A stretch of 64,000 nucleotides of DNA from an uncultured Bacilli bacterium (lineage in GTDB: Bacteria; Bacillota_I; Bacilli_A; RF39; UBA660): the NCBI GenBank assembly GCA_944332505.1, contig CALVKC010000003.1:140791-204790 (forward strand), read 5' to 3'. Below the pieces are notes generated by a model. That model did not search any database, had not been told where the DNA came from, and saw only the letters and a list, made by a program, of their open reading frames with translations. The translations under genes and the position numbers were made by a program. Shown here one piece after another: positions 9,100 to 18,324 of the stretch; position 1 is the stretch's first letter; every line of letters starts with the position of its first letter.

Positions 9100-11334
9100 T
9101 TAAAATGTACCATAATTGCTATCCCACTTAATGGAGATGTTATTATTTTCATCATCAGCAACTAATGTTAATAGTCCATTAGCACAATCAAAATTACTAC
9201 CTTCCTTAGCTAATAAACGTTTATCTTCAGTAGTTGAACGTTCAATTTCATTATTAATTGCACCCCACATTTGTGTATCAACTTCTTCTCTACTAGTAAT
9301 TTCATTATTAATAGCTTCCCACATTTGTGTGTCTGCATCTGTTCTGCTAGTAATTTCATTATTAATAGCTTCCCACATTTGTGTATCAACTTCTTCTCTA
9401 CTAGTAATTTCAGAATTTATTGCATCCCACATCTGTTTGTCAACTTCTTCTCTATTAGTAATTTCATTATTAATAGCTTCCCACATCTGTTTGTCTGCAT
9501 CTGTTCTGCTAGTAATTTCAGAATTTATTGCATCCCACATCTGTTTGTCAACTTCTTCTCTATTAGTAATTTCATTATTAATAGCTTCCCACATTTGTGT
9601 GTCAACTTCTTCTCTATTAGTAATTTCAGAATTTATTGCATCCCACATCTGCTTATCAGCATCTGTTCTACTAGTAATTTCATTATTAATAGCTTCCCAC
9701 ATTTGTGTGTCAACTTCTTCTCTACTACGTTGTTCCTCATCTAACCTATCAATAATTTCTTGATGTGCCACATCATTTGCTGCTAATTTATCGTTAATAT
9801 CAGCTATATTATCTTTAATATCATTGATATCACTTTCAGCAACATCTAATCTTGCCTTTAAATCATCAATTGCATCATCATATTTATTCTCAACTGTAGA
9901 AATAATATCTTTTTTAACATTGATTAGTACACCATTAACTAATCGATATTCATTATTACGTTCACTATCTGGACCAAATTCAATTGATAATGAATCACCT
10001 TCCATCATTTGTTTTCTAACCCAGTCAAAACCATCCCACTCATTAATATAGAAAACTTTTTTAGTATCAGAAGTGTCACCGTTATTTGGTGATACTGGGC
10101 AATATCTTTTCTGTGAGGCACTTAAGTTACTTGCCATCCAAATTAGATGCCCATGTGATGCTTTTTTTGCTGGCATTAGCACACATTTATAATTAACACC
10201 ACCAATGCATTCGATATCCTTAAAATTACTACCATCATAATCTTTGACCAATCTTACACTAGCAATTGAACGTGGATTATCAGCAATTTGAACAACACCA
10301 GCTTTATCGTAATCAAATCGTTTAACATACATGTTAGTTACTTGTATTTCAGTTGATGTCCAAAACTTAGCTCTTCTTCCAAAATAGTCTAACATCATAC
10401 CACCATCGCCATAACCGCTAGGTAAAATTCTCATACCATAAGAATCTACACCAGTTGGTGTTACACATTTATGATGTGGATGGCAGCATGTATCAGTAGT
10501 TAAATCATCATCAAAATACTCATCATGACATCCACAGTCATGGTCGTGACATCCACAGTCGTGGTCGTGGCATCCACAGTCATGGTCATGGCAATAATCG
10601 CCATTAACCCAACCATCTTTTGATTTTAATAATTTACCAGCTATTTTGCCTAAAATATTATTACAACTAGTAACGTCATGGTTTCTGTCACTATCACATA
10701 ATTCAATAGAATTCAACATATCATCCCAATCGCTTTTTGTTGGGATTCTCCAATCACAATTAATGTCTTTAACAAATTTAACAACTGATGGATAGTTATA
10801 TAAATAACCATATTCATTTAAATACTCATATGTTAAGTATCTATCACCTTTAACGTTATGCTCAAAACTAGGCAATGTAAACCCTTTTGTTTTGTCAATT
10901 ACTTTAATAACTGATTTATATGAACTTGTCTTTTCAACACAAGTTAAGCCAATTGGATTATTTGAGCCACCGTTCCCCTTTAATGTTGCATCTGTAATAA
11001 CATTAACTGCAATTTCAGCTGATATGTTGTCTTTAGTAACTAAATCATCTATGACATCAACAATACCATCATGATGTATTTCAATAATACCTAATGCCTT
11101 GTCATACTTAACGCTAACATCTTTAGCGAAATTAGAAACATCGGCTTTAAAAACATCACCACCTTTTGTTTCTAATACAATAAATCTTTTATCTTGGTCC
11201 ATATAGAAATCCTCGATATCAGATTTTTTTAATGTTATGAAATTATGGTCAATTTCGTTCACAGTTAATTTACAATCTTTTGTTATGTCTTCTGGATATG
11301 GAGACACTAATTTGTAAAAATATAAGCCGTTCAT
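9100..11334 (-). CDS. Tail adhesin with FISUMP-like domain and coiled-coil repeats
   Basis: A 744-residue virion protein. The N-terminus (~1-120) is beta-rich. Residues ~160-400 hold a FISUMP (Fibrobacter succinogenes major paralogous) type fold: WRIPTKSDWDDML, then GMRILPSGYGDGGMM, FWTSTE and ASVRLVKD. An insertion at ~247-270 has three CHDHDCG heptapeptides plus further Cys/His, which looks metal-binding or disulphide-linked. From ~residue 485 there is a coiled coil, including nine 18-residue repeats (EEVDTQMWEAINNEITSR and variants), then a short C-terminal cap ending NYGTF. FISUMP domains are usual on Bacteroidota and Fibrobacteres surface proteins, so binding of a cell-surface target is a reasonable inference. 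Confidence 0.78.
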   Translation of the reverse strand: MNGLYFYKLVSPYPEDITKDCKLTVNEIDHNFITLKKSDIEDFYMDQDKRFIVLETKGGDVFKADVSNFAKDVSVKYDKALGIIEIHHDGIVDVIDDLVTKDNISAEIAVNVITDATLKGNGGSNNPIGLTCVEKTSSYKSVIKVIDKTKGFTLPSFEHNVKGDRYLTYEYLNEYGYLYNYPSVVKFVKDINCDWRIPTKSDWDDMLNSIELCDSDRNHDVTSCNNILGKIAGKLLKSKDGWVNGDYCHDHDCGCHDHDCGCHDHDCGCHDEYFDDDLTTDTCCHPHHKCVTPTGVDSYGMRILPSGYGDGGMMLDYFGRRAKFWTSTEIQVTNMYVKRFDYDKAGVVQIADNPRSIASVRLVKDYDGSNFKDIECIGGVNYKCVLMPAKKASHGHLIWMASNLSASQKRYCPVSPNNGDTSDTKKVFYINEWDGFDWVRKQMMEGDSLSIEFGPDSERNNEYRLVNGVLINVKKDIISTVENKYDDAIDDLKARLDVAESDINDIKDNIADINDKLAANDVAHQEIIDRLDEEQRSREEVDTQMWEAINNEITSRTDADKQMWDAINSEITNREEVDTQMWEAINNEITNREEVDKQMWDAINSEITSRTDADKQMWEAINNEITNREEVDKQMWDAINSEITSREEVDTQMWEAINNEITSRTDADTQMWEAINNEITSREEVDTQMWGAINNEIERSTTEDKRLLAKEGSNFDCANGLLTLVADDENNNISIKWDSNYGTF
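9235..9720 (-). repeat. Nine tandem 54-bp repeats in fibre gene
   Basis: Nine in-frame 54-bp units encoding 18 residues each. Two sub-types alternate (E-E-V-D and T-D-A-D starts; Q-M-W-E-A-I-N-N and Q-M-W-D-A-I-N-S cores). Near-identity at DNA level suggests recent expansion or recombination. The complementary strand also stays open in two frames, which creates spurious ORFs. Confidence 0.9.
10527..10592 (-). repeat. Three 21-bp repeats encoding CHDHDCG
   Basis: Three tandem 21-bp copies encode Cys/His/Asp-rich heptapeptides inside the FISUMP-like domain. The density of Cys and His suggests metal coordination or cross-linking in the adhesin tip. Confidence 0.85.
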
Positions 11335-11357
11335 AATGTTATTTTTAATTATAAATA

Positions 11358-13196
11358 TTATTTTATATCCATTTTATCTATTTCAAATTTAAAATTATTT
11401 AATATATTTAAATATTCTAAATCACATGTATAAATTTTAAATGATTTTATATATCCAATAAATGTTCCAGCAAAATTTTTTTCTAATGGATAAACTCTAT
11501 ACGGTTCAATCATATAATTAGGTAAAATCACATCACACAAGCCTTGTGTACCACCACCTAAAGATAAATTAAACGGTACTGTTTCTTGTTTTTCATAAAC
11601 ATCGTTTAATGCTCTTAAATTTAATTTAGGTAAAGTATCGGTAACAAATACCAATTTACCATTTACATAAAATCTTAATTGCATTGTATCATAATATGCT
11701 GTTAATTTAACATGAACAACAGACCATTTATCGTATTCAATCATATTTGGTTTAGAATACCCTTCTAAAATCTTATACTTGCTATCTGACTCGCAATCTT
11801 TAACTAAATAACGATAACCTATTTTTCCGTCATCAGTAATTCTAAAAGCAAGTGCATTGTTATATAAATCAGCAATTACGTTATAATCAGTAGCTATTTT
11901 TTTCCTTAACGCTGAAAAAGTGTTAACGGTGTTACCGCTACAAGTTCGATTCATTAATAAAAACAAATTATCGGTATCATAAAATTTCTCATTTATATAT
12001 CGAATAGTATTACCTTCAGTCCAATTATTTACAGTAAAGCCATTACAAGTTCTATCAAAAAGTAAAAATTTATTATCGGTGTCCAAAAATTCCTCATATT
12101 TTCCAATTATAAAGCCATTGTCAGTTTCATATATAAAATCAGATATATCAATATCACCTTCAACATAATCAAATTCACACCCATCAAATAAAGAATCATC
12201 TGATAACAAATAATCTTCACCAAAAATAGTACCACTATTCACATATTCACAATTAGAACAATTACTAATTAAATCAGTAATATCCTCAACAATATAATCA
12301 GACATTGCATAATCTAATTTGTTTGTACTTATGTTAGTATGGTTAAACACATCATGTGTGCCATATTTGTAACTTATATAATCGTCTAATGCTGTTTCGT
12401 CCCAATAATTCGGGAATTCAATTGATACATCAATAAAATTATTTATTTTATATGTATTAACATCTATTTTAGTATTTTCAACATAATCGTCTATATCCAA
12501 AGTAAAGCATTTATCATTATCATTTGGGTTATATAAGTAAATCCATTTATTTTCGGCTCTAGTTCCAATATAAAAAAATATACCTTTATTATTTGGATAT
12601 TTATCATTTAATGTCTTGTTAGTTTCTTTCTCAAATTCACAACGCTTAATAAGAAATTCATATGCCCATGTTTCACCTTGCTCAATGTAAGATGGTAAAA
12701 TTTGATACTTGTCACATTCAGTTTTAAAAAAACCTTGTAAAAAACCACCATTTAACTTTATTTTATCATCCTCTATATATAAAGGATATTCATACGTCAT
12801 AGTTGAACCAGTAACTTTATGTAATTTTAATAGATTATCATCTTCAATAGTATATTGACTATTTTTATATAATTCTATGAAATCTTTATTCATTATCATA
12901 TCTTTTCTGAAATATAATAAACCATTATCAAAACCAGTATACCCTATATTATTTAACGTATATTTTAATGATATAGAATTATCCCAATTATACATAGTTG
13001 TCCCTTTGACTGTATCGCCATCAACACAATCTTTCAAACTAACATCAATTAATGATATTAAACAATCATCATAAATTTTTGAATCATTAAAATAATATGG
13101 CTCATATGAATCTTTATTTAAGAAAAAATCCCAATATTCATCATAATTTAATTTTAATTTTAAGCCATTAAAGTTATTATTATTTATATTTGACAT
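11358..13196 (-). CDS. Putative tail protein with LamG/lectin-like domain
   Basis: A 612-residue protein without signal peptide. The C-terminal ~200 residues (LRFYVNGKLVFVTDTLP, then LSLGGGTQG and GTFIGYIKSFKIY) fit a concanavalin/LamG-like jelly roll as found in phage carbohydrate-binding proteins. The middle has an internal duplication (NKFLLFDRTCNGFTVNNW and NLFLLMNRTCSGNTVN, ~residues 375-420). First gene of the three-gene fibre set, preceded by TATAAATA boxes on its strand. Likely a baseplate- or fibre-associated lectin; the exact role is inferred. Confidence 0.65.
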   Translation of the reverse strand: MSNINNNNFNGLKLKLNYDEYWDFFLNKDSYEPYYFNDSKIYDDCLISLIDVSLKDCVDGDTVKGTTMYNWDNSISLKYTLNNIGYTGFDNGLLYFRKDMIMNKDFIELYKNSQYTIEDDNLLKLHKVTGSTMTYEYPLYIEDDKIKLNGGFLQGFFKTECDKYQILPSYIEQGETWAYEFLIKRCEFEKETNKTLNDKYPNNKGIFFYIGTRAENKWIYLYNPNDNDKCFTLDIDDYVENTKIDVNTYKINNFIDVSIEFPNYWDETALDDYISYKYGTHDVFNHTNISTNKLDYAMSDYIVEDITDLISNCSNCEYVNSGTIFGEDYLLSDDSLFDGCEFDYVEGDIDISDFIYETDNGFIIGKYEEFLDTDNKFLLFDRTCNGFTVNNWTEGNTIRYINEKFYDTDNLFLLMNRTCSGNTVNTFSALRKKIATDYNVIADLYNNALAFRITDDGKIGYRYLVKDCESDSKYKILEGYSKPNMIEYDKWSVVHVKLTAYYDTMQLRFYVNGKLVFVTDTLPKLNLRALNDVYEKQETVPFNLSLGGGTQGLCDVILPNYMIEPYRVYPLEKNFAGTFIGYIKSFKIYTCDLEYLNILNNFKFEIDKMDIK

Positions 13197-13222
13197 ATGA
13201 TAAATTTATTTATATTAATAAA

Positions 13223-13230
13223 TATTTATA
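13223..13230 (-). promoter_or_regulatory. Candidate late promoter (TATAAATA)
   Basis: TATAAATA on the minus strand, 27 nt upstream of the ATG of the lectin-like tail gene; a second copy lies at 13207-13214. It is identical to the T4 late -10 box, and a gp55-like sigma is encoded in this window. The motif is short and the genome very AT-rich, so chance matches are expected. Confidence 0.4.
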
Positions 13231-13250
13231 ATAAATAAAACCATGTTTTT

Positions 13251-13499
13251 ATGAAAAGAATAAAATTAAATGAAAATCAATTTATTAAACTAATTGAAGC
13301 ATCCTCAAATAGCGCACCAGACTTTACTAACGGAGATTTAAAAGAATACCCTAATTCTGAGGTATCTACAACAGCTAATGTAACTAATTCAGATGGTGAT
13401 TTAGAATATGGTAAACAAGCTGATACTGATAAAATACAAAAAACATTAGCAATACAAAACTTCTGGGCTAATGGTAGAAGAGGTAGTAGAACAATATAA
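13251..13499 (+). CDS. Small putative internal head protein with targeting-like N-terminus
   Basis: An 82-residue protein. It starts MKRIKLNENQFIKLIEASS, a short amphipathic segment ending L-I-E before Ala. This resembles T4 capsid-targeting sequences, where the gp21 protease cuts after (L/I)-x-E. The rest is polar and probably disordered. First of four co-directional small genes. Function unknown; packaging into the head is an inference. Confidence 0.6.
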   Translation: MKRIKLNENQFIKLIEASSNSAPDFTNGDLKEYPNSEVSTTANVTNSDGDLEYGKQADTDKIQKTLAIQNFWANGRRGSRTI

Positions 13500-13523
13500 T
13501 ATACTTAATATATCAAAATACTA

Positions 13524-14027
13524 ATGGCAATTTTTATTAAAGAAAACGATGCTCTAAATCATAATTCATATGAAATACCAAAAAATTTATCAAATCATTT
13601 AAAAAAAACACTTATACAATTTGGTAATTATAGTAATTCAAAAGGATATAAACGTCTTAACTCATTAGTTAATCCGAATTATAATAATAGGTCAAATTCA
13701 AGAAAAACAAAAAATGTCATATCATATTCTGATTTAAAAAGAATTGACCATGATTTAAGGCATATGAGTCAAAACCCAAATAATTTAGAGCGAGTATTAA
13801 ATGGTGGTGATAAGTTAGCTAAATTCGCTAAAGATACACTTAATAGGGAAAGAACTAAAGTAGCCCCTATTCTTAAACAAAAAAAAGTAGAAACAAGAAA
13901 AAAAAATTCGGTTAAACCTGTTGTAAAACCTACAGAACAAGTTAAACCTGAAAATGTTAGTGAAAATAAAAAATGTATTTTCATAAATGAGAGCCAATTA
14001 AAAAAAATACAAAATATTATTAAATAA
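13524..14027 (+). CDS. Small basic protein, unknown function
   Basis: A 167-residue lysine-rich protein with no recognised domain. The C-terminus, CIFINESQLKKIQNIIK, carries the same I-N-E-S-Q-L-x-x-I segment as other small proteins of this phage. A Lys/Val/Pro-rich linker (~110-145) precedes it. Basic charge and location among late-type genes suggest a virion or DNA-associated protein, but this is not shown. Confidence 0.6.
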   Translation: MAIFIKENDALNHNSYEIPKNLSNHLKKTLIQFGNYSNSKGYKRLNSLVNPNYNNRSNSRKTKNVISYSDLKRIDHDLRHMSQNPNNLERVLNGGDKLAKFAKDTLNRERTKVAPILKQKKVETRKKNSVKPVVKPTEQVKPENVSENKKCIFINESQLKKIQNIIK

Positions 14028-14032
14028 CTATT

Positions 14033-14040
14033 TATAAATA
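14033..14040 (+). promoter_or_regulatory. Candidate late promoter (TATAAATA)
   Basis: TATAAATA on the plus strand 29 nt before the ATG at 14069, in the spacing expected of a T4-type late -10 box with a short leader. The surrounding sequence TATTTATAAATA is nearly palindromic. Confidence 0.45.
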
Positions 14041-14068
14041 AATAATAATCTTTAAAATTTATATACAT

Positions 14069-14443
14069 ATGCAAAGTTGTCTAGAAAAAAGAGGTATTGA
14101 AGAACGTAATATTGAAATTGTAAGAAGTGACTATAATGCCGAAAATAGTTATTCATCAACGCATAAAGATGCTTTAAGTGATGGTGATGCACAAGGTAAA
14201 GGAACTGGGCATGGCGGTCATACAGCGTATTTACCAGATTGTAATAAACCAACGTCAACAATAGACTACAGTAATTTCGACACTTTTAATGGTGGCGGTT
14301 TATATGATATTGAAGGTAGAAATGATATCGGTGGTAGAAAAAGAGCAATCGCATCTTCACTATATAACAGTGAAAACCAATATAGTGCTAACTTAATTAA
14401 TACAGAACTTAATTTGAGAGAAGGACAATATCAAAATAGTTAA
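14069..14443 (+). CDS. Small Gly/Asn-rich protein, unknown function
   Basis: A 124-residue polar protein with glycine-rich stretches (GKGTGHGGHTAYLPDC, GGGLYDIEGRNDIGGRKR). No membrane segment, no known domain. It is 2 bp from the next gene, so probably co-translated with it. Likely a late minor virion protein by context. Confidence 0.6.
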   Translation: MQSCLEKRGIEERNIEIVRSDYNAENSYSSTHKDALSDGDAQGKGTGHGGHTAYLPDCNKPTSTIDYSNFDTFNGGGLYDIEGRNDIGGRKRAIASSLYNSENQYSANLINTELNLREGQYQNS

Positions 14444-14445
14444 TT

Positions 14446-15231
14446 ATGCTTAACTTATATGACATATTACAAGAAATATTAAATGAAGAAGTGTCACCAT
14501 CAGATGTGATTGATGCTATTAAAAACAAATATCAAGTCATTATCACATATAGTGATGAAAAAAATAGAGCACCTAAAAAAAGATTAATAGAACCATACGT
14601 ATATGGTTTATCGAAAGCTGGAAACAATGTAATTAGAGCATATCAATATGAAGGTGACACTTTTAGAGGAAAACCTAAATGGAAATTATTTAGATTAGAT
14701 AGGGTTACTTCTTGGCAACCCACAAATTCTCATTTTAACACTGAACCACTAAAAAGAGGTTGGAACGCTCAAGCGTATAATGAACATGGTGATAATTCAA
14801 TGTCAACAATATTAAATCAAGTTGACTTAAATGATGATAATAATCCATACATGAAAGATTCTGACCTTTACAAATTACGACAAAAGACAAACGCAATAAA
14901 ACAGTCTACCCCAATCAACATAAATAATCTAAAAAATGCCGAAACTAACAATTATGGTCCAGTAAATAATACTGTCACTACCCAATTAAATAATATGAAT
15001 ACCTCAGAATTTAAAAAAATGTTAGATAGGAATTTAGAAATAACAAAAAAAGAAAAAGAAAAAAGAGGGTTTTCATTAAGTAATAACAATAGAGGTCCAA
15101 TAATTAATAAATCTAACAACAACACAGGAAATATTAATTCAACAAAAGTAAAAAAAGGTTTCGCATCAAATGATTCAATAAAAAATATTCAAAACAACTT
15201 AAATGGTACAAATGAAATTAATAAACAATAA
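14446..15231 (+). CDS. WYL-like domain protein
   Basis: A 261-residue protein. Residues 1-17 (MLNLYDILQEILNEEVS) look like a targeting segment ending I-L-N-E. Residues ~20-95 resemble a WYL domain: VIITYSDEKNRAPKKRLIEP, then a basic strand and KWKLFRLDRVTSWQ. WYL domains are ligand- or nucleic-acid-sensing modules in bacterial regulators, but no helix-turn-helix is present here. The C-terminal half is Asn/Lys-rich and low-complexity. The combination suggests a DNA- or nucleotide-binding protein packaged in the head; this is inference. Confidence 0.55.
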   Translation: MLNLYDILQEILNEEVSPSDVIDAIKNKYQVIITYSDEKNRAPKKRLIEPYVYGLSKAGNNVIRAYQYEGDTFRGKPKWKLFRLDRVTSWQPTNSHFNTEPLKRGWNAQAYNEHGDNSMSTILNQVDLNDDNNPYMKDSDLYKLRQKTNAIKQSTPININNLKNAETNNYGPVNNTVTTQLNNMNTSEFKKMLDRNLEITKKEKEKRGFSLSNNNRGPIINKSNNNTGNINSTKVKKGFASNDSIKNIQNNLNGTNEINKQ

Positions 15232-15246
15232 AAAATAATTATTAGA

Positions 15247-15885
15247 ATGGAAGAAACTCAATTAGATAGTAATATAAATCGTTTTATGCTAGCAAAAGAA
15301 CGTGCAAAACGTTTAATTCAAATGGATAATAATGGTTCTTTAGATAAAATAAAAAGAAAAGCAATTAATGAGGGTAAAATGTCATATAATGAAGATGGTA
15401 GTGTTACTTTACAACAAGATAATAATACACCACATAACACTTACCCTAACAATAATTTCATAAACACCAAATCAAAATTACCAACAGAAATAATAGAATC
15501 ATTTAAAACCTTACAAATTAATCCTAATTATGGATATAATGGTAATGAAAGCATTCTAGATAAAGTAAATGCCGAAAGTGGTGGTAAATTATTTGAAAAT
15601 AACGATATTAAAAATGACTCGCCAAAAGAAGTTACTGTTACCCCAAACATAAATCAACAAATTGATTATTCAATGATTAAAATGATTGTTGAAGATTGTC
15701 TAAGAAAACAATTATCAGCCATAAAAAAAACAATGATAACCGAAAGTGTGAATAAAACTAATGACGGAAACACCATTAAAGCCATGAAATTAGGAAATAA
15801 ATTTAGTTTCATTACTGAAAATGGTGATATATATGAAGCAAAATTAAAATATATATCAAATATAAATAAAAATAGCGGAAAATGA
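15247..15885 (+). CDS. Protein of unknown function, late-type operon
   Basis: A 212-residue hydrophilic protein. Near residues 135-165 it has an amphipathic stretch (MIKMIVEDCLRKQLSAIKK, then TMITESV) like the targeting-type segments elsewhere in the window. The C-terminus (GNKFSFITENGDIYEAKLKY) is a compact beta-hairpin-like module. Last gene of the four-gene plus-strand block; its stop codon lies inside a hairpin terminator. Confidence 0.6.
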   Translation: MEETQLDSNINRFMLAKERAKRLIQMDNNGSLDKIKRKAINEGKMSYNEDGSVTLQQDNNTPHNTYPNNNFINTKSKLPTEIIESFKTLQINPNYGYNGNESILDKVNAESGGKLFENNDIKNDSPKEVTVTPNINQQIDYSMIKMIVEDCLRKQLSAIKKTMITESVNKTNDGNTIKAMKLGNKFSFITENGDIYEAKLKYISNINKNSGK

Positions 15886-15902
15886 TTTTTCCGCTATTTT
15901 TA
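15869..15902. terminator. Bidirectional intrinsic terminator
   Basis: Stem AAAATAGCGGAAAA/TTTTCCGCTATTTT with T-runs on both strands, between the convergent late-type block and the phoH-like gene. Confidence 0.85.
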
Positions 15903-15910
15903 TTTATAAT

Positions 15911-16705
15911 TTATTTTTTCCAATTATCTATTATTTTAGAAATAATTTCATTTCTAACAATATCTCCATTATTAAATTCAACAATAGCAACTTCATCCAT
16001 ATTTCTTAATTTTTCTATAGCATATTCTAGCCCACACATTAGTTTATTCCTCTTTATATCTTTTCTGTCCAATTGCTCTAAATCACCTGTTATTATAATT
16101 TTACTATTCTCACCAATTCTAGTTAAAATCAGTAACATTTCTTCTTTAGAATAATTTTCAGCTTCATTTATTAAAATTAATGAATTGTCAAAAGTCTTAC
16201 CTCTAGCAAAGTTAACCAACTGATAATCAATAATATCTTGTCTAATAAGACCTTCTATTAATTGTTTTCCAGAATAATTACCACTATTACTAAGTATTTT
16301 TTCCATAGTATATGTATCAGCCTCTAAATATGGTTCAATTTTTTCTTCCAATGTACCTTTTAAAAAACCAATATTCAAATTACCAGCTTCACAAGTAGGT
16401 ACTAAACATATTATTTTTTTAAATGGTGTTGAATAATCTCTTAGCGCTTGTAACGCATATGATAAACTTATATATGATTTACCACTTCCAGCACTTCCTA
16501 TCCCAAAACATATTTTGTTATTTTCATCCTTAAGTATATTCAAAAATTCTTTTTGTGTTTTATTTTTACATTTTATATTGATTTTATAATCATATGATTT
16601 TAAAAATGACTGTATATTCTTATCATTATAAGTAACATTCATTTTTGAATCAATATACTCCAAGTCAGTTTCATCAACATCTTTTAAATTTTTTTTTCGT
16701 CCCAT
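15911..16705 (-). CDS. phoH: PhoH-like ATPase
   Basis: A 264-residue P-loop ATPase. Walker A is GIGSAGSGKS (~70-78) and Walker B SLILINEAEN (~176). A conserved IIITGDLEQLDRKD follows, as in PhoH (TGD..Q.D). PhoH-like proteins are common phage genes, probably RNA helicase or nuclease-linked ATPases of uncertain role. The N-terminal ~50 residues are a short lead with no PIN domain, so this is the small phage form. It is isolated between two terminators. Confidence 0.88.
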   Translation of the reverse strand: MGRKKNLKDVDETDLEYIDSKMNVTYNDKNIQSFLKSYDYKINIKCKNKTQKEFLNILKDENNKICFGIGSAGSGKSYISLSYALQALRDYSTPFKKIICLVPTCEAGNLNIGFLKGTLEEKIEPYLEADTYTMEKILSNSGNYSGKQLIEGLIRQDIIDYQLVNFARGKTFDNSLILINEAENYSKEEMLLILTRIGENSKIIITGDLEQLDRKDIKRNKLMCGLEYAIEKLRNMDEVAIVEFNNGDIVRNEIISKIIDNWKK

Positions 16706-16739
16706 ATAAATAATTATTTTTTATTATTATGTTAAAAAA

Positions 16740-16779
16740 AAATGAACACAATTAGCCATAGGATAATTGTGTTCATTTT
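16740..16779 (-). terminator. Intrinsic terminator of the baseplate operon
   Basis: A 14-bp perfect stem AATGAACACAATTA/TAATTGTGTTCATT with a 9-nt loop and, on the minus strand, a run of eight or more T. Lies ~60 bp downstream of the 485-residue structural gene. Confidence 0.85.
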
Positions 16780-16839
16780 CTGTATTTTTTAATGAATGTG
16801 TCATACTATATTTATTGTTTTATATAAATAAATATTATA

Positions 16840-18297
16840 TTAAGCATATTTATTATTTAAACTTTGAACAATATTAAAAGAGATTACATTATGATGTATT
16901 ATCATTTCATTATTATACAATATTTTAATATCAATATAATATTTTTCTGGTATTAAAATATTTGTATCTATTATAAAATAATTCTCAATAAATGATTTAT
17001 TTACTTTTTCATATGGCATAATATCAATTTCTCTTTCACCATCTTTAATATACACTCTAGCAAACATATTATCAACTAATTCAGCAGAATTTCTTTGATA
17101 TTCTATTTTAGGAATGACAACTACTTTTCTTAAATCTCCACGTTTAATATGTTCATCAGATTTAATGCCATATATTATTGGTATTAATCTATTATTTCTT
17201 TCTAATGAATTTCCTATATTAAAATATAATGAACTATCTTTCGTAACAAAATCTAGCTCAACAGGTTCTAATTTCTCCCCATGATATATTAAATTATCCC
17301 ACACATCATAAAACATCGTATTAGGTTTATATACCTCTTTATCTAATTTAATATTGATATAGTAAATGCCTTTAGAATACTGATGTACTTCATACTCAAC
17401 ATCATCTATCTTACATGTTGGCATTTCATCTAAATTTTCACATATACCACCAATATTGCAATATAAATATAATTTATTTTCTTTTCCCAATATAAAATTA
17501 GACCTATCATCAGAAATACAATCTATATATTGCGTTTCAACATATGGTTCAAAAAAAGTGTTAGTTTTATTTGTTAAAAAACCAGTATAATTTTCTATAT
17601 CATTATCAGACTTTTCAAGCATTGGGCTATAAGCAATTCCAATACCATAATTGGGTAGTTCATTTAAAATAAATTTATTAAAAATATCGGTTATATCTAA
17701 ACAAATATCTTCATTACCTATATCAAAATGCTGTCTACCAATAATTATATTACTACCCTTTGATGATGAAAAATTATCATATTCTTTAGATAATGTATCA
17801 TTTGAATATATACCTTCCTCATCCCAATTATAACCATTTCTCGCTTGATACCAATTAGACCCATCACTTGATAACAATTTTGAAGTGTCTTGCATATTGC
17901 CACCACAATTTTTACCATAATATCCTTGATTAAAAAATGTCATACTATAGTCAAAACCTTTACCACAATCCCAAAATTTAGGTATCAAGAAAAAAATTAA
18001 ATCAAAGGATGCTGCCCTAATTTTAGTTGCATCACTAATTGAACTAATTTCATTACAATGTATTTGACTAAAATCTAAAGAGCCAGCATTTGTTATTTTT
18101 AAATAATGTCTTAATTTAGTTATATCTGTAAAAATTTTTTCCTCATACATTTTTTTTATTTTATTATGGTCAAAATATACTAGCATTCTAGTAACATTAG
18201 CGCCATATGTTAATTCTGATACTGGATTTAATCCAGTATTTAATGTACTACCAGATATTATAGTATTTATTTTATCTATATAAGTCCTTGTTATCAT
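16840..18297 (-). CDS. Putative baseplate/virion structural protein
   Basis: A 485-residue soluble protein, largely beta-rich, with tryptophan/asparagine-rich loops in the first half (NWYQARNGYNWDEEGIY) and Ig-like strands in the second (FYDVWDNLIYHGEKLEPVEL). No recognised family. It ends the operon with the gp5-like spike and other baseplate candidates, so a baseplate or tail role is inferred from position. Confidence 0.6.
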   Translation of the reverse strand: MITRTYIDKINTIISGSTLNTGLNPVSELTYGANVTRMLVYFDHNKIKKMYEEKIFTDITKLRHYLKITNAGSLDFSQIHCNEISSISDATKIRAASFDLIFFLIPKFWDCGKGFDYSMTFFNQGYYGKNCGGNMQDTSKLLSSDGSNWYQARNGYNWDEEGIYSNDTLSKEYDNFSSSKGSNIIIGRQHFDIGNEDICLDITDIFNKFILNELPNYGIGIAYSPMLEKSDNDIENYTGFLTNKTNTFFEPYVETQYIDCISDDRSNFILGKENKLYLYCNIGGICENLDEMPTCKIDDVEYEVHQYSKGIYYINIKLDKEVYKPNTMFYDVWDNLIYHGEKLEPVELDFVTKDSSLYFNIGNSLERNNRLIPIIYGIKSDEHIKRGDLRKVVVIPKIEYQRNSAELVDNMFARVYIKDGEREIDIMPYEKVNKSFIENYFIIDTNILIPEKYYIDIKILYNNEMIIHHNVISFNIVQSLNNKYA

Positions 18298-18324
18298 AAT
18301 TAATATTTGCTTATTATATAAATA

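Noticed and set aside
9116..9763. Two long plus-strand ORFs antisense to the repeat part of the fibre gene
   Set aside because: They exist only because the 54-bp repeats keep other frames open; hydrophobic-repeat translations (L-I-A-S-H-I-C) have no protein-like variation and no start context.
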